Positions 26,801 to 35,123 of a stretch of 50,917 bases of DNA are shown piece after piece. Location: the NCBI RefSeq assembly GCF_015062935.1, contig NZ_SUTM01000020.1, positions 1 to 50,917 on the forward strand, written 5' to 3'. Numbering within the stretch: the stretch's first letter is position 1; each line of letters starts with the position of its first letter. Made by a program: the position numbers and the translations under genes. Origin of the DNA: Methanobrevibacter sp. GTDB lineage: Archaea; Methanobacteriota; Methanobacteria; Methanobacteriales; Methanobacteriaceae. A model generated the notes under the pieces. That model made no database searches, was not told the DNA's origin, and saw nothing but the letters and a program-made list of their open reading frames with translations.

Positions 26801-28999
26801 AGTACTTGAACTTCTGAAGTACAATGCACCACCCTGTACAGAAGCAAAGTTATTAACAAAATTACAATTTGTTACTTCACTATTATTTATAAAGTAAACG
26901 GCACCACCAGCTCTAGCAGAGTTATTAATAAAAATACAATTTGCTAAATAATCATTCAGTGTAAATAGAATTGCACCACCACCATACATAGCAGAGTTAT
27001 TGGTAAAAATACAATTTGTTACAGTATGAGTGGAACCTGAAATACTGAAGTAAATAGCACCACCATAGACTGCTGCTTTGTTATTGGTAAAATTACAATT
27101 TTCAACGCTACCGGAAGACATGAAGACAGCACCACCATATGAATTATCCTCTTCATTAACTTGGTTGTTGTTAAAATTACAATATGATACCCCACCAGTA
27201 CTATTAAAGTAAACAGCACCACCACGATTAGAAGCAGAGCTATTAACAAAATTACAACTTGACACAGTACCGGAATACATATAGATAGCACCACCACAAT
27301 CAACAGCATTGTTATTAGTAAAATTACAATCTGCTACTTCACCAGTACTATTAAAGTAAACAGCACCACCACAATTAGAAGCAGAGCTATTAACAAAATT
27401 ACAATTTGCTACTTCACCAGTGCCATTAAAGTAAACAGCACCACCATAATTAGAAGCAAAGTTATTGACAAAATTACAATTTGTTAGATTACTAATATCC
27501 CAAAAGAAAACTGCGCCTCCACAATCAACAGCATTGTTATTAGTAAAATTACAATTTTCAACACTGCCTGAATACATACAGACAGCACCACCATAACTAT
27601 CATCAGTGGTTGCTTTATTATTAACAAAATTACAATTTGTTACAGTACCAAAACAAATCCAGATGGCACCTCCATCACCATCAGTAGCTGTATTATTAAC
27701 AAAATTACAATTTTCAACAGTACCGGAATACATACAGACAGCACCACCATAACTATCATCAGTGGTTGCTTTATTATTAATAAAATTACAATTTATCACA
27801 TTACCTTCTGAATACTCAGCAAGATAAATAGCACCACCATTACCTGTTGCTGTGTTATTAGTAAAATTACAATTGTCAACAGAACCAGTAATATTAAAGT
27901 AAACTGCACTACCATTGGAAGCAATGTTATTAACAAAATTACAATTTGTTACAGTACCAAAACAAATCCAGATGGCACCTCCATCACCATCGGTAGCAGT
28001 GTTATTAATAAAGTTACAATTTTCAACAGTACCGGAATACATGCAGACAGCACCAGCATAACTATAATCAATGGTTCCTTTGTTATTAACAAAATTACTA
28101 TTTGTTAAAGTACCAGTATAAATCAAAACAGCACCGCCACCATAATAAGCAGAGTTATTGGTAAAATTACAATTTGTCACATCACCATTGCCATCGAAGC
28201 AAACTGCACCAACCCAACCATCAGCAGCGTTATTAACAAAATTACAATTTGTTATAATACCATTTGAATCTACAGCGAAATAAATGGCGCCACCATCACT
28301 GGTTGCTTGGTTGTTAGTGAAATTACAATCTGTCACATTACCCGTTAGATTAAAGAAAACTGATCCCCCATAATTTGCAGTGTTATCAGTAAAATTACAA
28401 TTTGACACACTACCCTCATCATAGAAGTAAACTGCACCACCATCTCCAGAAGCAGTGTTGTCAGTAAAATTACAATTTGTCACAGTACCAGTACTATCAA
28501 AGTAAATTGCTCCTCCATTACCATTATAATTAGCATTTTTAATGGTTAGGTTTTTAATTGTTACACCGGAAGCATTAATATGAAATGCCCTGATTGTTGA
28601 TCCGTTCATGTCAATGACTGCACCGTTACCATCAATGACTTTATTGTCCTCACTGATAGTAATGGTTTCACCCTTATCGTAAGTATAGTTTTTATGGGTT
28701 AAATTAATGTTTCCTGGCTGGCTAATTTCTGCAGCCAAATCAGAATATTTAGCTGAATCCACACCCAATACCTCAGTATCAGTTTGCGCAATAGCCTCAT
28801 CATTATCAGTTGAAGCCAATTCATCGTTTTCTTCACTTGTTTGCAGATTATCCTCAATAATATCCTTATCAACGGATAACCCAATAGTATTTGTATCCTC
28901 ACTTGCTAAAGTATCATCTATTTCACTTGCACTAACACAAGTTATGCTTAATAGAAAAACAGCAAGCACCAGCATGAACATTATTTTCTTGTATTTCAT
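23813..28999 (-). CDS. Adhesin-like protein with ~45 beta-helix repeats
   Basis: A 1728-residue secreted surface protein. It has a Sec signal peptide (MKYKKIMFMLVLAVFLLSIT, cleavage after VSA near residue 25) and an acidic linker to about residue 100. About 45 tandem repeats of 20-27 residues follow at roughly 155-1325, with the pattern GGAVYF-x(n)-VxNCNFxNNxA, predicting a right-handed parallel beta-helix. Ig-like domains occupy about 1360-1728, the last one Lys-rich with KVNGKTYTAKTNAKG. No membrane anchor or sortase motif is visible, so wall attachment is probably non-covalent. Adhesin-like proteins of this kind are expanded in Methanobrevibacter. The ligand is unknown. Confidence 0.9.
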   Translation of the reverse strand: MKYKKIMFMLVLAVFLLSITCVSASEIDDTLASEDTNTIGLSVDKDIIEDNLQTSEENDELASTDNDEAIAQTDTEVLGVDSAKYSDLAAEISQPGNINLTHKNYTYDKGETITISEDNKVIDGNGAVIDMNGSTIRAFHINASGVTIKNLTIKNANYNGNGGAIYFDSTGTVTNCNFTDNTASGDGGAVYFYDEGSVSNCNFTDNTANYGGSVFFNLTGNVTDCNFTNNQATSDGGAIYFAVDSNGIITNCNFVNNAADGWVGAVCFDGNGDVTNCNFTNNSAYYGGGAVLIYTGTLTNSNFVNNKGTIDYSYAGAVCMYSGTVENCNFINNTATDGDGGAIWICFGTVTNCNFVNNIASNGSAVYFNITGSVDNCNFTNNTATGNGGAIYLAEYSEGNVINCNFINNKATTDDSYGGAVCMYSGTVENCNFVNNTATDGDGGAIWICFGTVTNCNFVNNKATTDDSYGGAVCMYSGSVENCNFTNNNAVDCGGAVFFWDISNLTNCNFVNNFASNYGGAVYFNGTGEVANCNFVNSSASNCGGAVYFNSTGEVADCNFTNNNAVDCGGAIYMYSGTVSSCNFVNSSASNRGGAVYFNSTGGVSYCNFNNNQVNEEDNSYGGAVFMSSGSVENCNFTNNKAAVYGGAIYFSISGSTHTVTNCIFTNNSAMYGGGAILFTLNDYLANCIFINNSARAGGAVYFINNSEVTNCNFVNNFASVQGGALYFRSSSTVEKCNFTNNTADWGGAIRFIDMGNVTDCNFVNNTASTYNGGAMHFSGSGTVEKSNFINNIANTGGAIVFQDSDGNVTDCNFTNNYAVSAVGAILFYGIGNVTDCNFVNNTASIYDGGAVYFDSTGSVENCNFTNNSARYGGAVYFELGSNGTVKNCNFINNVALNVGGAVYYNSTGSVENCNFINNTASRDGGAILFEANANVTGCNFTGNSAKSRGGAVYFNRYANVENSKFSGNTAFNGGAVYFYEKGNVTDSNFADNSARTGGAIFIQTTFSNSKINSTFINNSAYQGGAVFFNDETSGNVIDGYFEGNVAERIGGAICFQNKSCDNVISAEFNNNRVNAASGGAIFFRNVAENNSFEGSFTNNYAVNGGAIFFYNKANNNRFDSDFMFNLANSSGGAIVFFGTSDKNNFTGCFINNSALGVQTGEMNGNGGAITFRDVSSNSVFTCDFINNTAVQHSGAVNYRLTPINITFNGNFVDNHATYGGAINFFESIENVLFNGEFMGNHAEFGGALYINGTGTVSDCNFTNNSAKFGGAVFISVSGNVANCNFIGNNATRGSAIYCDDASNNIVSNSVFLNNRANADDTTPFNVTVNGTSIEIAFLGQNNFLNAIYSDSNAEVAFTNVTYWGKNGVTTISSNISGSNREEGQNITVKGFVNGKSMDAVYVTDEDGKIVLEDVRDYYITVRHDADSYYTEAETVISGTTIIATKFDDIVVEGNNISMILKDANGNAIPNANISYTINNVSKTVVSDANGSLEIVGESGATIIVDYAGSDLYIPVNISIKLTVPAVMRQSTVILGNDFAQYACDFYEGERGGNFTFQLVDDEGNPIANKTIYIGYNGVTLNRTTDENGFANVQINLKNAGLYTFVIVFLGDEDYNASMAVHKVTIEKKTTSISASAKTFKTTAKTKKYTVTLKTIKGSSIDGKTYLAKGKKVTLKVNGKTYTAKTNAKGQVTFSIKITKKGIFTAVIKFAGDNTYKSVSKKVKITIK
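27580..28080 (-). repeat. Near-identical internal duplications within the adhesin repeats
   Basis: Two segments, about 27640-27780 and 27945-28075, are nearly identical at the DNA level. Both encode the pair of repeats around CMYSGTVENCNF and GGAIWICFGTVTNCNF. A third partial copy lies at about 27545-27640. Other repeats in the gene are much more diverged, so these are recent tandem duplications or conversions. Confidence 0.75.
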
Positions 29000-29007
29000 T
29001 TCTCCCT

Positions 29008-29170
29008 GAACTCCTGAAAATTGTATAATAAAAATGTTTTATTTCATTCAAACAATTGTAAAAATACATGACATTTGTTTAAAAACTTCTAAAACATGAC
29101 TAAAAGTCTATCCACAAATATATAAATATATAACGATTTTGAAGAACTGTGGCAGATAAACTGATATTTA
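29008..29170 (-). promoter_or_regulatory. Promoter and leader of the 1728-residue adhesin gene
   Basis: This shares most of its sequence with 32878-33037 upstream of the next adhesin gene. The TATA region is ATATATTTATATATT (29116-29134). About 25 bp downstream, at the expected transcription start, is the palindrome GACTTTTAGTC (29098-29108). A conserved AT-rich leader of about 90 nt containing TTTGAATGA and AAAACATTT leads to the AGGAG-type ribosome-binding site. Confidence 0.6.
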
Positions 29171-29237
29171 TCTGTCTATCGTTTTGATTGTGTTAGAAAG
29201 TATGGAAAGAGTTTCAAATATTTCCCTGATTATTCTT

Positions 29238-29349
29238 CACATTAACATCGGCCATTAGCTATTCAAAACCTAATTTCCGAAACCCTTTCATATATCGCAG
29301 TGGAAAACCAAATTGATTTGTGAAAACGGGAGCGTTAATGTTAATGTTA
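29238..29349. repeat. Copy B of the ~113-bp element with inverted ends
   Basis: It begins CACATTAACATCGGCC and ends AGCGTTAATGTTAATGTTA. The inverted ends match each other and those of copy A at 23589. Length (112 versus 114 bp) and internal landmarks (AGCTATT, then AAAACCAAATTGATTTGT) agree. It lies about 95 bp downstream of the peptidase-adhesin terminator and upstream of the 1728-residue adhesin gene's promoter. The rest of the 482-bp gap (29000-29481) is accounted for by that promoter and that terminator. Confidence 0.6.
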
Positions 29350-29428
29350 TTTTTCATTAAATTGAAAATAGAAAATTTCTTTTGATTTAAACACCACTAA
29401 CATTAATTATTAAATAACCATGAAAACA

Positions 29429-29465
29429 AGATAAAAAAAAGAAATAAGTGAATAAATTCACTTAT
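29429..29465 (-). terminator. Terminator of the peptidase-adhesin gene
   Basis: A perfect 9-bp stem, ATAAGTGAA/TTCACTTAT with a 4-nt loop (29444-29465), is followed on the minus strand by TTCTTTTTTTTATC. It lies about 20 bp after the stop. Confidence 0.7.
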
Positions 29466-29481
29466 AATTAATTTTTAAACA

Positions 29482-32400
29482 CTATTTGACTTTTACACTA
29501 GATTTTACAGTATCCTTAAGGTAAGTCACTTTAACTGTGTATGTTTTTCCTTTTTTGAGCTTTTTGATAACATTCCTCTTAAGTGTCTTTTGTGCAATTC
29601 CCTTGGAGTTGGTTTTGACTTTATATGTCTTGCCGTTGAACTTGAATATTATCACCTTACCTTTAACGAGTTTACCGTTGATTTTAAGGGTTGCTTTCAA
29701 GGTAAATTTCCTGGCAGTCTTTTTGACGGTGACTTTGCTAACTTTAAGCACCTGTTTTACGGTTACAGTGTTCTTATATGTTTTACCATCATATATTGTG
29801 ATTATGGTGTATTTATTGGGAACTTCTGTAATTTTGATTTTAGCCATTCCATTTTTGTCTGTCTTAACGGTTAGTGTTTTACCGTTAATTACAAATATTA
29901 CTGATTGCCCGCCAACAGCAACTTTACCATCACTGGAAACCAGTTTTGCGGTGAAGTAAGATTCTCCGGCATAATCCACTGCAATATTTTTAGAAACAAC
30001 TTTACAGTTCTGCAAATCCAACATTACACTTACATTGTTTAGATAATACTGATTATTATAGGAAGTTGCAACCACATAATTGCCTGGAACTTCATTTATT
30101 TCCAGTTTGGCAATACCCTCATTGTCAGTTGTTGCATTAATCGCCTTCCCGTTTATTGTAAACTCAACAGATGCACCCACAACAGAATGATTATTGGAAG
30201 TTACAACTTTAACACTGAAATATGATTCACTGCCGTAAACAACTGAAATATCTGTGTTGGAAGTGACTTTGGAGTCATCTTCTACAGTATAAACCTTCAG
30301 GCAGGATACATGATTTGGATATAAATCAATTACGACACCATTTTCAATTAAAAATGATTTATTTTCACTTAAATGAACTCTAATTTGACCTGAAGAAGAA
30401 ACAGGTATACAATTTGAGGTTATTTCTGCAATAAATTCATCTCCCTTTTTAACTGGAACGTATTCATTTAACTTGATGGTGTGAAAACCTCTGAACGGAG
30501 ATACGCCATCCTGCGTTAACATCAGATTGCCGTTTACATAGATTTTCACGGTGTAATTGATGCCGCTTTGATTGAAGTATGTTCCGACAGCTGCAATCAG
30601 ATCATCATCTTCAGCTTCATAGCGATTAAAACAGGTCAGATTATCCGTTTCATTAGGCATTAAGAAATCACCAACCCATACAGTATCATACCCGTAATTC
30701 TTATTGTACGGCACTTTATTTTCAAGTATTATTCCAATACCCTGATTAATAATGTAGGATGCTGCAAGAAATGTTTTGTCATAATATGAAATGTAATAGA
30801 AACCGTTGTCTCCCACTGAAGTTCCCCAACTGTTTTTAATAATCCATGCCCCGTCACCCGGCGGAGTTTTAAGGAAATTGTCCTTGGAATAATTGTCATC
30901 CCATCCAATAACAGAAACCTCATGATTCAGGCCAGGTGCATCAAATGTATATTGTGCAGATGTATTTAAATTCAAATAGCCCTCTTTTTCATCAGAAGTT
31001 GCCCAATATCCTACGCTTAATGCTCCATATTTCATGATTGCTGTTTTGATTTCTGTACCGTTTAATACTTTATCATTTGAAACAAATATTACGTCCTGAA
31101 CATGAATGACATCAGAACCTGTTGTTATATATGGTGAAAGTTTTCCAACCTCATCATATATGTCAGTTTCTTCAAAAGCAGGACCATACCATCCCACCAT
31201 ATATGATGCAGCAACCCCACCGGTACCGCCTTCATCTAAGTCGGTGCAACCGTAATTGAAGTACTTTAACATGTTATGATGGAGATTGCCTTCAGACAAA
31301 TCAAGCTCCACGCCATATGTCTTCAAAATTGCTGATTCAACAGCACTGGTTAATCCAAATGTCCAGCAGGCCCCCATTCTACCCTGATCCTTTACTGGCG
31401 TAAGCCATCCCCAATCACGCAAATCGAATCTTTCCGGAAGACCCACGACAGTTATGGTGTTGTTGACCGGTTCAAATTTCAGTGCCGGGGAATCAACACA
31501 TGCCGGATAATCTAGAGTCTGATTGGTGATGACGATTTCATTGTCAAATGTATTATTTTTCCAAATACAATTTCCAACATCATAATAAGTGAAAAGGGCA
31601 TTCGTATTGTTTTCAAAGATGGAATTGGCAATGGCATAATATGTATCAACGGCTAGTATTGCATTACCTGCACTTGCAGAGTTATTGAGGAAACTGGAGT
31701 TGTTTATCAAAATATTGTTGTAATCGGAAAATATTGCGCCTCCCAGACCTGGATAATCCTCAAAGTCTTCGACAGCATTTGAATCAAAAACACAATTGTT
31801 AATCTCAGCATTTTCCAAAAATGCCAAATACACCGCTCCACCGTTATGGACTGCACTATTGCTGGTGAAATTTGTATTGTTCATGAAAAGACTACCTCCC
31901 AGCTGAATATATGCCCCACCCATCATGGAAGATGAATTTATAAACGCACACTCAGTTACTGTAGCATTGTAGGCTTCCATTCCATAATCAACCAGTATTG
32001 CGCCGGCATTTTTAATGGATTTGGTGTTGATGAACTCACAGCCTTTGATACATGAGTTGCCTGTCCATCTTATGGCAATTGCTCCTGCGGATTTCTCGGC
32101 TGTAAGGTTAATGAATCTGGAATTAGTAATTGAACTTTCACAATATTCAAAATAGAGTGAGGATGCATAAGCAGAAGTTATGTTAATGAAATCTGAATCA
32201 TCTATGCTGACTGAGGAATGTGTGGCAAAAATTTGACCATATTTACCAGTGCTGTGTGATGTGACAGATGAGTTTGAGACCTTTAATGTGGCATTATCTA
32301 AATATATTGATGATCCCCTTTCACCATAATTGTCAATAAAGCGGGACCCTGCGCAATTTAATATACTGTCATGAATGAGAATTGCTCCGCCACGACTGGC

Positions 32401-32868
32401 ATTATTGGCGATGAAAGTCACATTGTTTAATGTAATATTGCCTGTAGCATATATTGCACCTCCTTTATTGCTATTACCGTTGATGAATATGAGATTGTTG
32501 ATTGTTATATTGCTTCCTGTAATATTGAATATTCCGGATTGCATGTTTGCATCCAGAACATGATTGTTTCCGTTTATTGTGAAATCGCTTTTATTAATAA
32601 CAACCGGACCACTGTCAGTTTCATTGCTGAAAGTGTAGTCATACTTCATTTCAAATGTGTCATGTGATACATTAATATCCTTGTCCAGTTGTGAGAATGT
32701 ATTCGGATTATCCGTTATTATTTCGTTTTCAGTTGTCTTGAGTGTTACCGGTTCCATTTGCATGATGCCCTCGCTTGTTGTATCATTCATATCCCCTGCA
32801 TTAACGGTTGCAATTGAGAATATGAAAATTGCAAGAAGCAGTAGGATCATGCTTTTTTTGTATTTCAT
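29482..32868 (-). CDS. Adhesin-like protein with papain-family (C1A) peptidase domain
   Basis: An 1128-residue secreted protein. A Sec signal peptide (MKYKKSMILLLLAIFIFSIA, cleavage after VNA) is followed by beta-helix repeats at about 90-430. A papain-like cysteine peptidase domain at about 465-710 has oxyanion Gln495 and Cys501 in PVKDQGRMGACWTFG, His649 in LNHEVSVIGW and Asn679 in WIIKNSWG; all the key residues are present. A jelly-roll/lectin-like region (about 720-870) and Ig-like repeats (about 885-1128) with KINGKTYxVKT motifs complete it. No propeptide of the classic C1A type is obvious, and the beta-helix occupies that position. Targets could be host, competitor or own surface proteins; this is inference. 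Confidence 0.9.
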   Translation of the reverse strand: MKYKKSMILLLLAIFIFSIATVNAGDMNDTTSEGIMQMEPVTLKTTENEIITDNPNTFSQLDKDINVSHDTFEMKYDYTFSNETDSGPVVINKSDFTINGNNHVLDANMQSGIFNITGSNITINNLIFINGNSNKGGAIYATGNITLNNVTFIANNASRGGAILIHDSILNCAGSRFIDNYGERGSSIYLDNATLKVSNSSVTSHSTGKYGQIFATHSSVSIDDSDFINITSAYASSLYFEYCESSITNSRFINLTAEKSAGAIAIRWTGNSCIKGCEFINTKSIKNAGAILVDYGMEAYNATVTECAFINSSSMMGGAYIQLGGSLFMNNTNFTSNSAVHNGGAVYLAFLENAEINNCVFDSNAVEDFEDYPGLGGAIFSDYNNILINNSSFLNNSASAGNAILAVDTYYAIANSIFENNTNALFTYYDVGNCIWKNNTFDNEIVITNQTLDYPACVDSPALKFEPVNNTITVVGLPERFDLRDWGWLTPVKDQGRMGACWTFGLTSAVESAILKTYGVELDLSEGNLHHNMLKYFNYGCTDLDEGGTGGVAASYMVGWYGPAFEETDIYDEVGKLSPYITTGSDVIHVQDVIFVSNDKVLNGTEIKTAIMKYGALSVGYWATSDEKEGYLNLNTSAQYTFDAPGLNHEVSVIGWDDNYSKDNFLKTPPGDGAWIIKNSWGTSVGDNGFYYISYYDKTFLAASYIINQGIGIILENKVPYNKNYGYDTVWVGDFLMPNETDNLTCFNRYEAEDDDLIAAVGTYFNQSGINYTVKIYVNGNLMLTQDGVSPFRGFHTIKLNEYVPVKKGDEFIAEITSNCIPVSSSGQIRVHLSENKSFLIENGVVIDLYPNHVSCLKVYTVEDDSKVTSNTDISVVYGSESYFSVKVVTSNNHSVVGASVEFTINGKAINATTDNEGIAKLEINEVPGNYVVATSYNNQYYLNNVSVMLDLQNCKVVSKNIAVDYAGESYFTAKLVSSDGKVAVGGQSVIFVINGKTLTVKTDKNGMAKIKITEVPNKYTIITIYDGKTYKNTVTVKQVLKVSKVTVKKTARKFTLKATLKINGKLVKGKVIIFKFNGKTYKVKTNSKGIAQKTLKRNVIKKLKKGKTYTVKVTYLKDTVKSSVKVK

Positions 32869-32877
32869 CCCTTTCCA

Positions 32878-33037
32878 AACTCCTAATAAATTTCATGATA
32901 AATGTTTTATATCATTCAAACAATCTCTGAAATAATTCCCTTTTGTTTAAAACTTATAAAACATGACTAAAAGTCTATCAACGAATATATAAATATATAA
33001 CGTATTTGGAGAACAGATGGCAGATAAACTGATATTA
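32878..33037 (-). promoter_or_regulatory. Promoter and leader of the peptidase-adhesin gene
   Basis: This is a paralogous copy of 29008-29170. The TATA region ATATATTTATATATT is at 32984-33000, the palindrome GACTTTTAGTC at 32965-32975, and the leader conserved down to AAAACATTTAT; AGGAG lies before the start. Similarity continues upstream of TATA (CAGTTTATCTGCCA on the minus strand), so a regulator site upstream is possible. The remainder of this 434-bp gap (33040-33302) is AT-rich and belongs to the DUF2070 promoter side. Confidence 0.6.
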
Positions 33038-33261
33038 ATATACCTATTGACTTATATTACTCAATGGATAATTAAATCATAATTATCAACAGTAACATTG
33101 ACAGACTTAGTATCAAACGCTTCAATATAGTATCTAAGAAAAAAATTAATCATTATATTAGTTTACATACTGTGTGACCAAATCCGATATTAATAGAAAT
33201 CTATAATTAATTATTGGAATAGGTTTCATTTGATAACTTTAATATATTTGTTATGACTAAA

Positions 33262-33274
33262 TTTTATATAATCA
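33262..33274 (+). promoter_or_regulatory. TATA box of the DUF2070 gene
   Basis: ATTTTATATAATC lies about 30 bp before the ATG at 33303. AGGAT about 10 nt before the ATG may serve as a weak ribosome-binding site. A small inverted repeat ATAAC/GTTAT (about 33233-33254) sits just upstream. Confidence 0.45.
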
Positions 33275-33302
33275 TTAGAGAAAAAGTGTAGGATAAAATA
33301 CT

Positions 33303-35123
33303 ATGTCAAGTATGAGCAGTGTTGCGGGACTTTCAAAATATATAAAAACATTGCCTAAAACTGAATACAATATTTTAGGAATGTTAATTTTTAGTTTTTT
33401 AATAGGCAGTTTATATTTTTTAATAGATTCAGTCCCTACTTACAATTTTCTAGAAGATATCGTTTTAGGAGGTCTTTTTGGACTAATATGTTTTGGAGTG
33501 ACCTCAATTATGAGCGGTGCTCTAAATCAACAGGTCATCAGTGGATTTCATGGGATAAATCTAAAAATTAAGCATTCCATGTTTTTATCCGGAGTTTCAA
33601 TGATCATTTTAGGACTTGTGTTGATTAGCGGAGGAATCATCTCCAGAATAACCAATATTGACATGTTTTTAAACTCATTATTATTTGGCTGCGTGCTGAT
33701 TTATGGATTCAATACATTAGTATTTTGGGCAACTTCAAAAGTCAGATTTATTGTTGCGGCCGGAGTAGGTTTAATTCAACCAACTCTTATATTGGCAATG
33801 TTTATTTTAATATCATTTTTTGCAATTGATACAAGTTTTTTAGGCCCGGCAATAATACAAATCATTATAAAAGCCCTGATTGCAGGCATAATATTTGTAT
33901 TGGCAATTTATGCATTTATCAAAATTATTGCATCCCCATTCCAGAAAAATCTGGGAATAGGAGTTCTGGATTTATTAAGCTTATTTATTGCACATATGAA
34001 TGAAGGATCAAACTCATTAGAAAGTTTGTTTGAAAATATGAGTGAAGCAATTGATACAGTTGTTACATTCGTTAGTTTTAAAACAGACGCCGGAATTAAA
34101 GCATTATTTATTTCACCATCAGTCCACCCCGGACCTCTAGGAGACCTGGGAGGATCCAACATGCCTACAATTCTGGCAAATAAATTTGATTATTTCACTA
34201 TGGTGGCTCATGGACCTTCAACCCATGATTTCAATCCAATTGCAGTTTCAGAAATCGATAAAATCGAAGATTCCATCAAAAAAGGTCTTGAAAAAGTGGA
34301 ATATAGTGAAACTGCCAGCAAATTCATAAGATACAAACATGAAAAGGCAAATATAGGAGTGCAGTTTTTCAATAAGGGACTAATAATCCTATCCACATTC
34401 GCTCCTGAAGCTGTTGATGATATTGAATTTGGTGTCGGATTAACAATGATGGCTCAAAGCAGAAGCAGATGCGGCGTCGAGAACTCTGTAATTGTTGATT
34501 GCCATAACTCATTTACCCCTGAAAGTGGAGAAGTTCTTCCGGGAAACTCAGAAGTGTTCCATCTCATAGAAGTTATTGATAAAATCGACCCTAATCAAGA
34601 AAAATACGAGGTTAAAATCGGTTGCTCACATGACAATATGGACACATTGGACAAACAGGAAGGAGTCGGTGAAAGCGGTGTAAAAACAATGGTTATTGAA
34701 GTTGGAGGTCAAAGAACTGCATATGTCCTTTTTGATGCCAACAATATGGAAATCGGATTCAGACAGGAAATCATTGATGCAGTAGGCAATTTAGAAATAG
34801 ATGAAATTGAAGTTATGACCACTGATACACATACAGTCAACACTCTTTCAAGAGGTTATAATCCAATTGGAATTGCAAAAAGAGCAGAAATAATAGAATA
34901 TGTTAAAACAAGTATTCAAAATGCAATAGATGATTTGGAAAAAGTTGAAGTTGGAACTGGAACCGAAAAAATAGAAAATCTTAATACTTTCGGCCCAAAA
35001 AATTCAACAGAACTGATTTCAACAATAAGTTCCGTGGTAGCCGTCAGTAAAATTATAGCTCCAGTATTATTGATTACTTCATTACTAATAGTATTTATAT
35101 GGATTTTCTTTGGGGGATTATAA
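33303..35123 (+). CDS. DUF2070 family membrane protein
   Basis: A 606-residue archaeal membrane protein of unknown function (DUF2070). About six hydrophobic segments lie in residues 20-215. A large soluble domain spans about 225-560, and one C-terminal membrane segment lies at about 578-603. The soluble domain carries the conserved, possibly metal-binding SPSVHPGPLGDLGGSNMP and HGPSTHDFNP, plus IVDCHNSF, GCSHDN and TTDTHTVN, giving histidine/aspartate-rich patches that look like an enzyme active site. It is convergent with a small membrane-protein gene, and the two coding regions overlap by 6 bp. Confidence 0.88.
   Translation: MSSMSSVAGLSKYIKTLPKTEYNILGMLIFSFLIGSLYFLIDSVPTYNFLEDIVLGGLFGLICFGVTSIMSGALNQQVISGFHGINLKIKHSMFLSGVSMIILGLVLISGGIISRITNIDMFLNSLLFGCVLIYGFNTLVFWATSKVRFIVAAGVGLIQPTLILAMFILISFFAIDTSFLGPAIIQIIIKALIAGIIFVLAIYAFIKIIASPFQKNLGIGVLDLLSLFIAHMNEGSNSLESLFENMSEAIDTVVTFVSFKTDAGIKALFISPSVHPGPLGDLGGSNMPTILANKFDYFTMVAHGPSTHDFNPIAVSEIDKIEDSIKKGLEKVEYSETASKFIRYKHEKANIGVQFFNKGLIILSTFAPEAVDDIEFGVGLTMMAQSRSRCGVENSVIVDCHNSFTPESGEVLPGNSEVFHLIEVIDKIDPNQEKYEVKIGCSHDNMDTLDKQEGVGESGVKTMVIEVGGQRTAYVLFDANNMEIGFRQEIIDAVGNLEIDEIEVMTTDTHTVNTLSRGYNPIGIAKRAEIIEYVKTSIQNAIDDLEKVEVGTGTEKIENLNTFGPKNSTELISTISSVVAVSKIIAPVLLITSLLIVFIWIFFGGL

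Noticed and set aside
25434-26897. Open frames on the plus strand across the adhesin gene (for example 25434-25670, 26591-26809, 26691-26897)
   Set aside because: They are antisense shadows of the repetitive coding sequence. They show low-complexity products and no ribosome-binding sites.
24960-28520. Regular short repeats suggesting a CRISPR array
   Set aside because: The repeats are imperfect, in frame, and translate into the GGAVYF/NCNFxNN beta-helix pattern of one long protein with a signal peptide. There are no constant repeats with unique spacers.
23813-28999. Bacterial autotransporter or polymorphic outer-membrane protein
   Set aside because: The GGA(I/V)-FxNN repeats resemble those proteins, but there is no C-terminal beta-barrel and the host is an archaeon without an outer membrane. 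A beta-helix adhesin-like protein is the better reading.
33085-33120. Third copy of the 113-bp element (CAGTAACATTGACAG)
   Set aside because: Only a few bases resemble the inverted end, with no partner end at about 113 bp and no TTGATTTGT landmark.
23463-33302. Genomic island carried by a transposon, integrase or prophage
   Set aside because: No transposase, integrase, att-like tRNA-end repeat or phage gene is present. Only the short inverted-end elements hint at mobility.
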